Source: Sphaerisporangium cinnabarinum
Lineage (GTDB): Bacteria; Actinomycetota; Actinomycetes; Actinomycetales; Cellulomonadaceae
Assembly: GCA_003052455.1 (NCBI GenBank)
Contig: QAPD01000037.1
Location: forward strand, 1-41,244
Direction: 5' to 3'
DNA length: 41,244 nt
In this document: positions 40,524 to 41,244 of the stretch, piece after piece
Layout of the letters: the number at the start of each line of letters is the position of its first letter
Position numbering within the stretch: the first letter of the stretch is position 1
Position numbers and translations under genes: made by a program
The notes under the pieces: model-generated
Told to the model about the DNA's origin: nothing
Seen by the model: only the letters and a program-made list of their open reading frames with translations
Databases searched by the model: none

Positions 40524-40598
40524 GCGGATCACCTCCGGGTGCGGGACGTGAGGCTTGCTGGGGACGAGGGAGGAAGAGGACCCGGCGGACGGCGCGGA

Positions 40599-40616
40599 GG
40601 GCGGTCCAGGCCGCCC
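40599..40616 (-). terminator. Hairpin after fliC
   Basis: GGGCGG (40599-40604), loop TCCAGG, CCGCCC (40611-40616), with further GC pairing possible outside, about 20 bases after the fliC stop. It probably ends the fliC message, with partial read-through into fliD; no other fliD promoter is evident. Confidence 0.5.
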
Positions 40617-40634
40617 GCCGGGTGGTCGTCAGGG

Positions 40635-41244
40635 TCAGCCGAGGAGCTGGAGCACTCCGGAGCTGGCCTGGTTCGCCTGGGCGAGCATCGCGGTGCCGGC
40701 CTGGGACAGGATGTTGGTGCGCGAGTAGTTCATCATCTCCTTGGCCATGTCGACGTCGCGGATGCGCGACTCCGCGGAGGTGAGGTTCTCCGTGGCGACG
40801 TTGATGTTGGAGATCGCGTACTCGAGGCGGTTCTGCGTCGCACCCAGGCCCGAGCGAGCCGTGGACACGGCCTTGAGCGCGGTGTCGATCGTCTCGATCG
40901 CGGCCTGCGCGTTCGCCGCCGTGTTCACCGTGAGGGAGCTGCCGCCCGCGGTGTTGTACACGCCCGCCTCGATGACCGTCTGGAGGTCGTTGGTGGTGAG
41001 GTCGATCGTGATGGTGTTGCCGTCGCCGGTGCCCTCGGCGCCGACCTGGACCGTGAGGTCCGTCGCGGTCGACTTGAGCAGGTCGATCCCGTTGAAGTTC
41101 GTCGAGTCGACGATCCGGTCGAGCTCGTCCGCGAGCTCGTCGAGCTCCGACTTGATGGCGGTGCGCGCGTCGGCGTTGTTCGTGTCGTTCACGGCCTGCA
41201 CCGACAGGTCACGCATGCGCTGCAGGATCGACTGCGCCTCGCCG
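40635..41244 (-). CDS. fliC: Flagellin FliC, 3' part (cut by window edge)
   Basis: Filament subunit. The visible 202 residues contain the end of the N-terminal D0/D1 region (EAQSILQRMRDLSVQAVNDTNN, NADARTAIKSELDELADELDRIV, FNGIDLL) and the complete C-terminal D1/D0 region (ETIDTALKAVSTARSGLGATQNRLEYAISNI, RIRDVDMAKEMMNYSRTNIL, QANQASSGVLQLLG). Only about 50 residues lie between, so outer domains D2/D3 are absent and this is a compact flagellin. The frame runs off the right edge; the N-terminus and promoter lie outside the window. Confidence 0.96.
   Translation of the reverse strand, partial: GEAQSILQRMRDLSVQAVNDTNNADARTAIKSELDELADELDRIVDSTNFNGIDLLKSTATDLTVQVGAEGTGDGNTITIDLTTNDLQTVIEAGVYNTAGGSSLTVNTAANAQAAIETIDTALKAVSTARSGLGATQNRLEYAISNINVATENLTSAESRIRDVDMAKEMMNYSRTNILSQAGTAMLAQANQASSGVLQLLG

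Noticed and set aside
40635-41244. Truncated flagellin as a pseudogene
   Set aside because: The frame is open to the window edge and continues the conserved N-terminal motif. It is cut by the window, not broken.
1-41244. CRISPR arrays, tRNA/rRNA genes, insertion sequences or prophage
   Set aside because: No spaced direct repeats, no cloverleaf or rRNA segment, and no transposase or integrase product was recognised on either strand.

Overview
The window is a high-GC actinobacterial chromosome segment, most like Cellulomonas and relatives. That assignment is inferred from very strong G/C third-position bias, frequent GTG starts, the short actinobacterial-type glutamate N-acetyltransferase, and a Gram-positive flagellar locus without P- or L-ring genes. 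No tRNA, rRNA, CRISPR, transposase or prophage gene was recognised.

The left part (1-9.3 kb) is housekeeping and metabolism. It holds mutY (DNA repair), a convergent argA-type acetyltransferase with a perfect palindrome just upstream, and a SorC-family regulator divergent from a glycerol block glpD-glpF-glpK (G3P dehydrogenase, facilitator, kinase). Strong hairpins lie between the glp genes. A general-stress-protein-26-like flavin/PNPOx-fold protein and a proline iminopeptidase-like S33 hydrolase follow; the latter looks leaderless.

The middle part (9.3-17.1 kb) is the least ordinary. It holds a secreted, Pro-rich, membrane- or wall-anchored protein, a divergent 875-aa MalT/LAL-type LuxR ATPase regulator, and a small unknown protein. 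After these come a divergent sigma-70-like protein (regions 2, 3 and 4 can be discerned) and a single-pass membrane protein with a long Pro-rich outer tail.

The right part (17.2-41.2 kb) is a near-contiguous flagellar locus, all on the minus strand. In transcription order it reads fliC (cut by the window edge), fliD, fliS, fliT-like; flgB, flgC, fliE, fliF, fliG, fliH, fliI, fliJ, an NlpC/P60 hydrolase, fliK, flgD, flgE; flbD, motA, motB; fliM, fliN, fliO, fliP, fliQ, fliR, flhB; flhA, a degenerate flhF; and csrA. Within blocks the genes mostly overlap by 1-4 bases, so they are translationally coupled. Hairpins separate the blocks. FliF/E/FlgB/C form the MS ring and proximal rod; FliG/M/N the switch; MotA/B the stator; FliO/P/Q/R, FlhA/B and FliH/I/J the export apparatus; FlgD/E/FliK the hook; FliC/D/S/T filament, cap and chaperones. 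No chemotaxis genes, flgK/L, flgM, fliW or flgG are inside the window.

The main hunt result is a repeated promoter-like element, GCATAGG with a loosely conserved GGCT-like box 16 bases upstream. It occurs five times on the minus strand, always in non-coding DNA ahead of a gene: the secreted protein, csrA, flhA, fliM and the flgB operon. It does not resemble the classical FliA/WhiG (sigma-28) consensus. Together with the divergent sigma-like gene and its membrane-protein neighbour, it suggests an undescribed flagellar sigma/anti-sigma regulon that also drives a surface protein. That link is inference.
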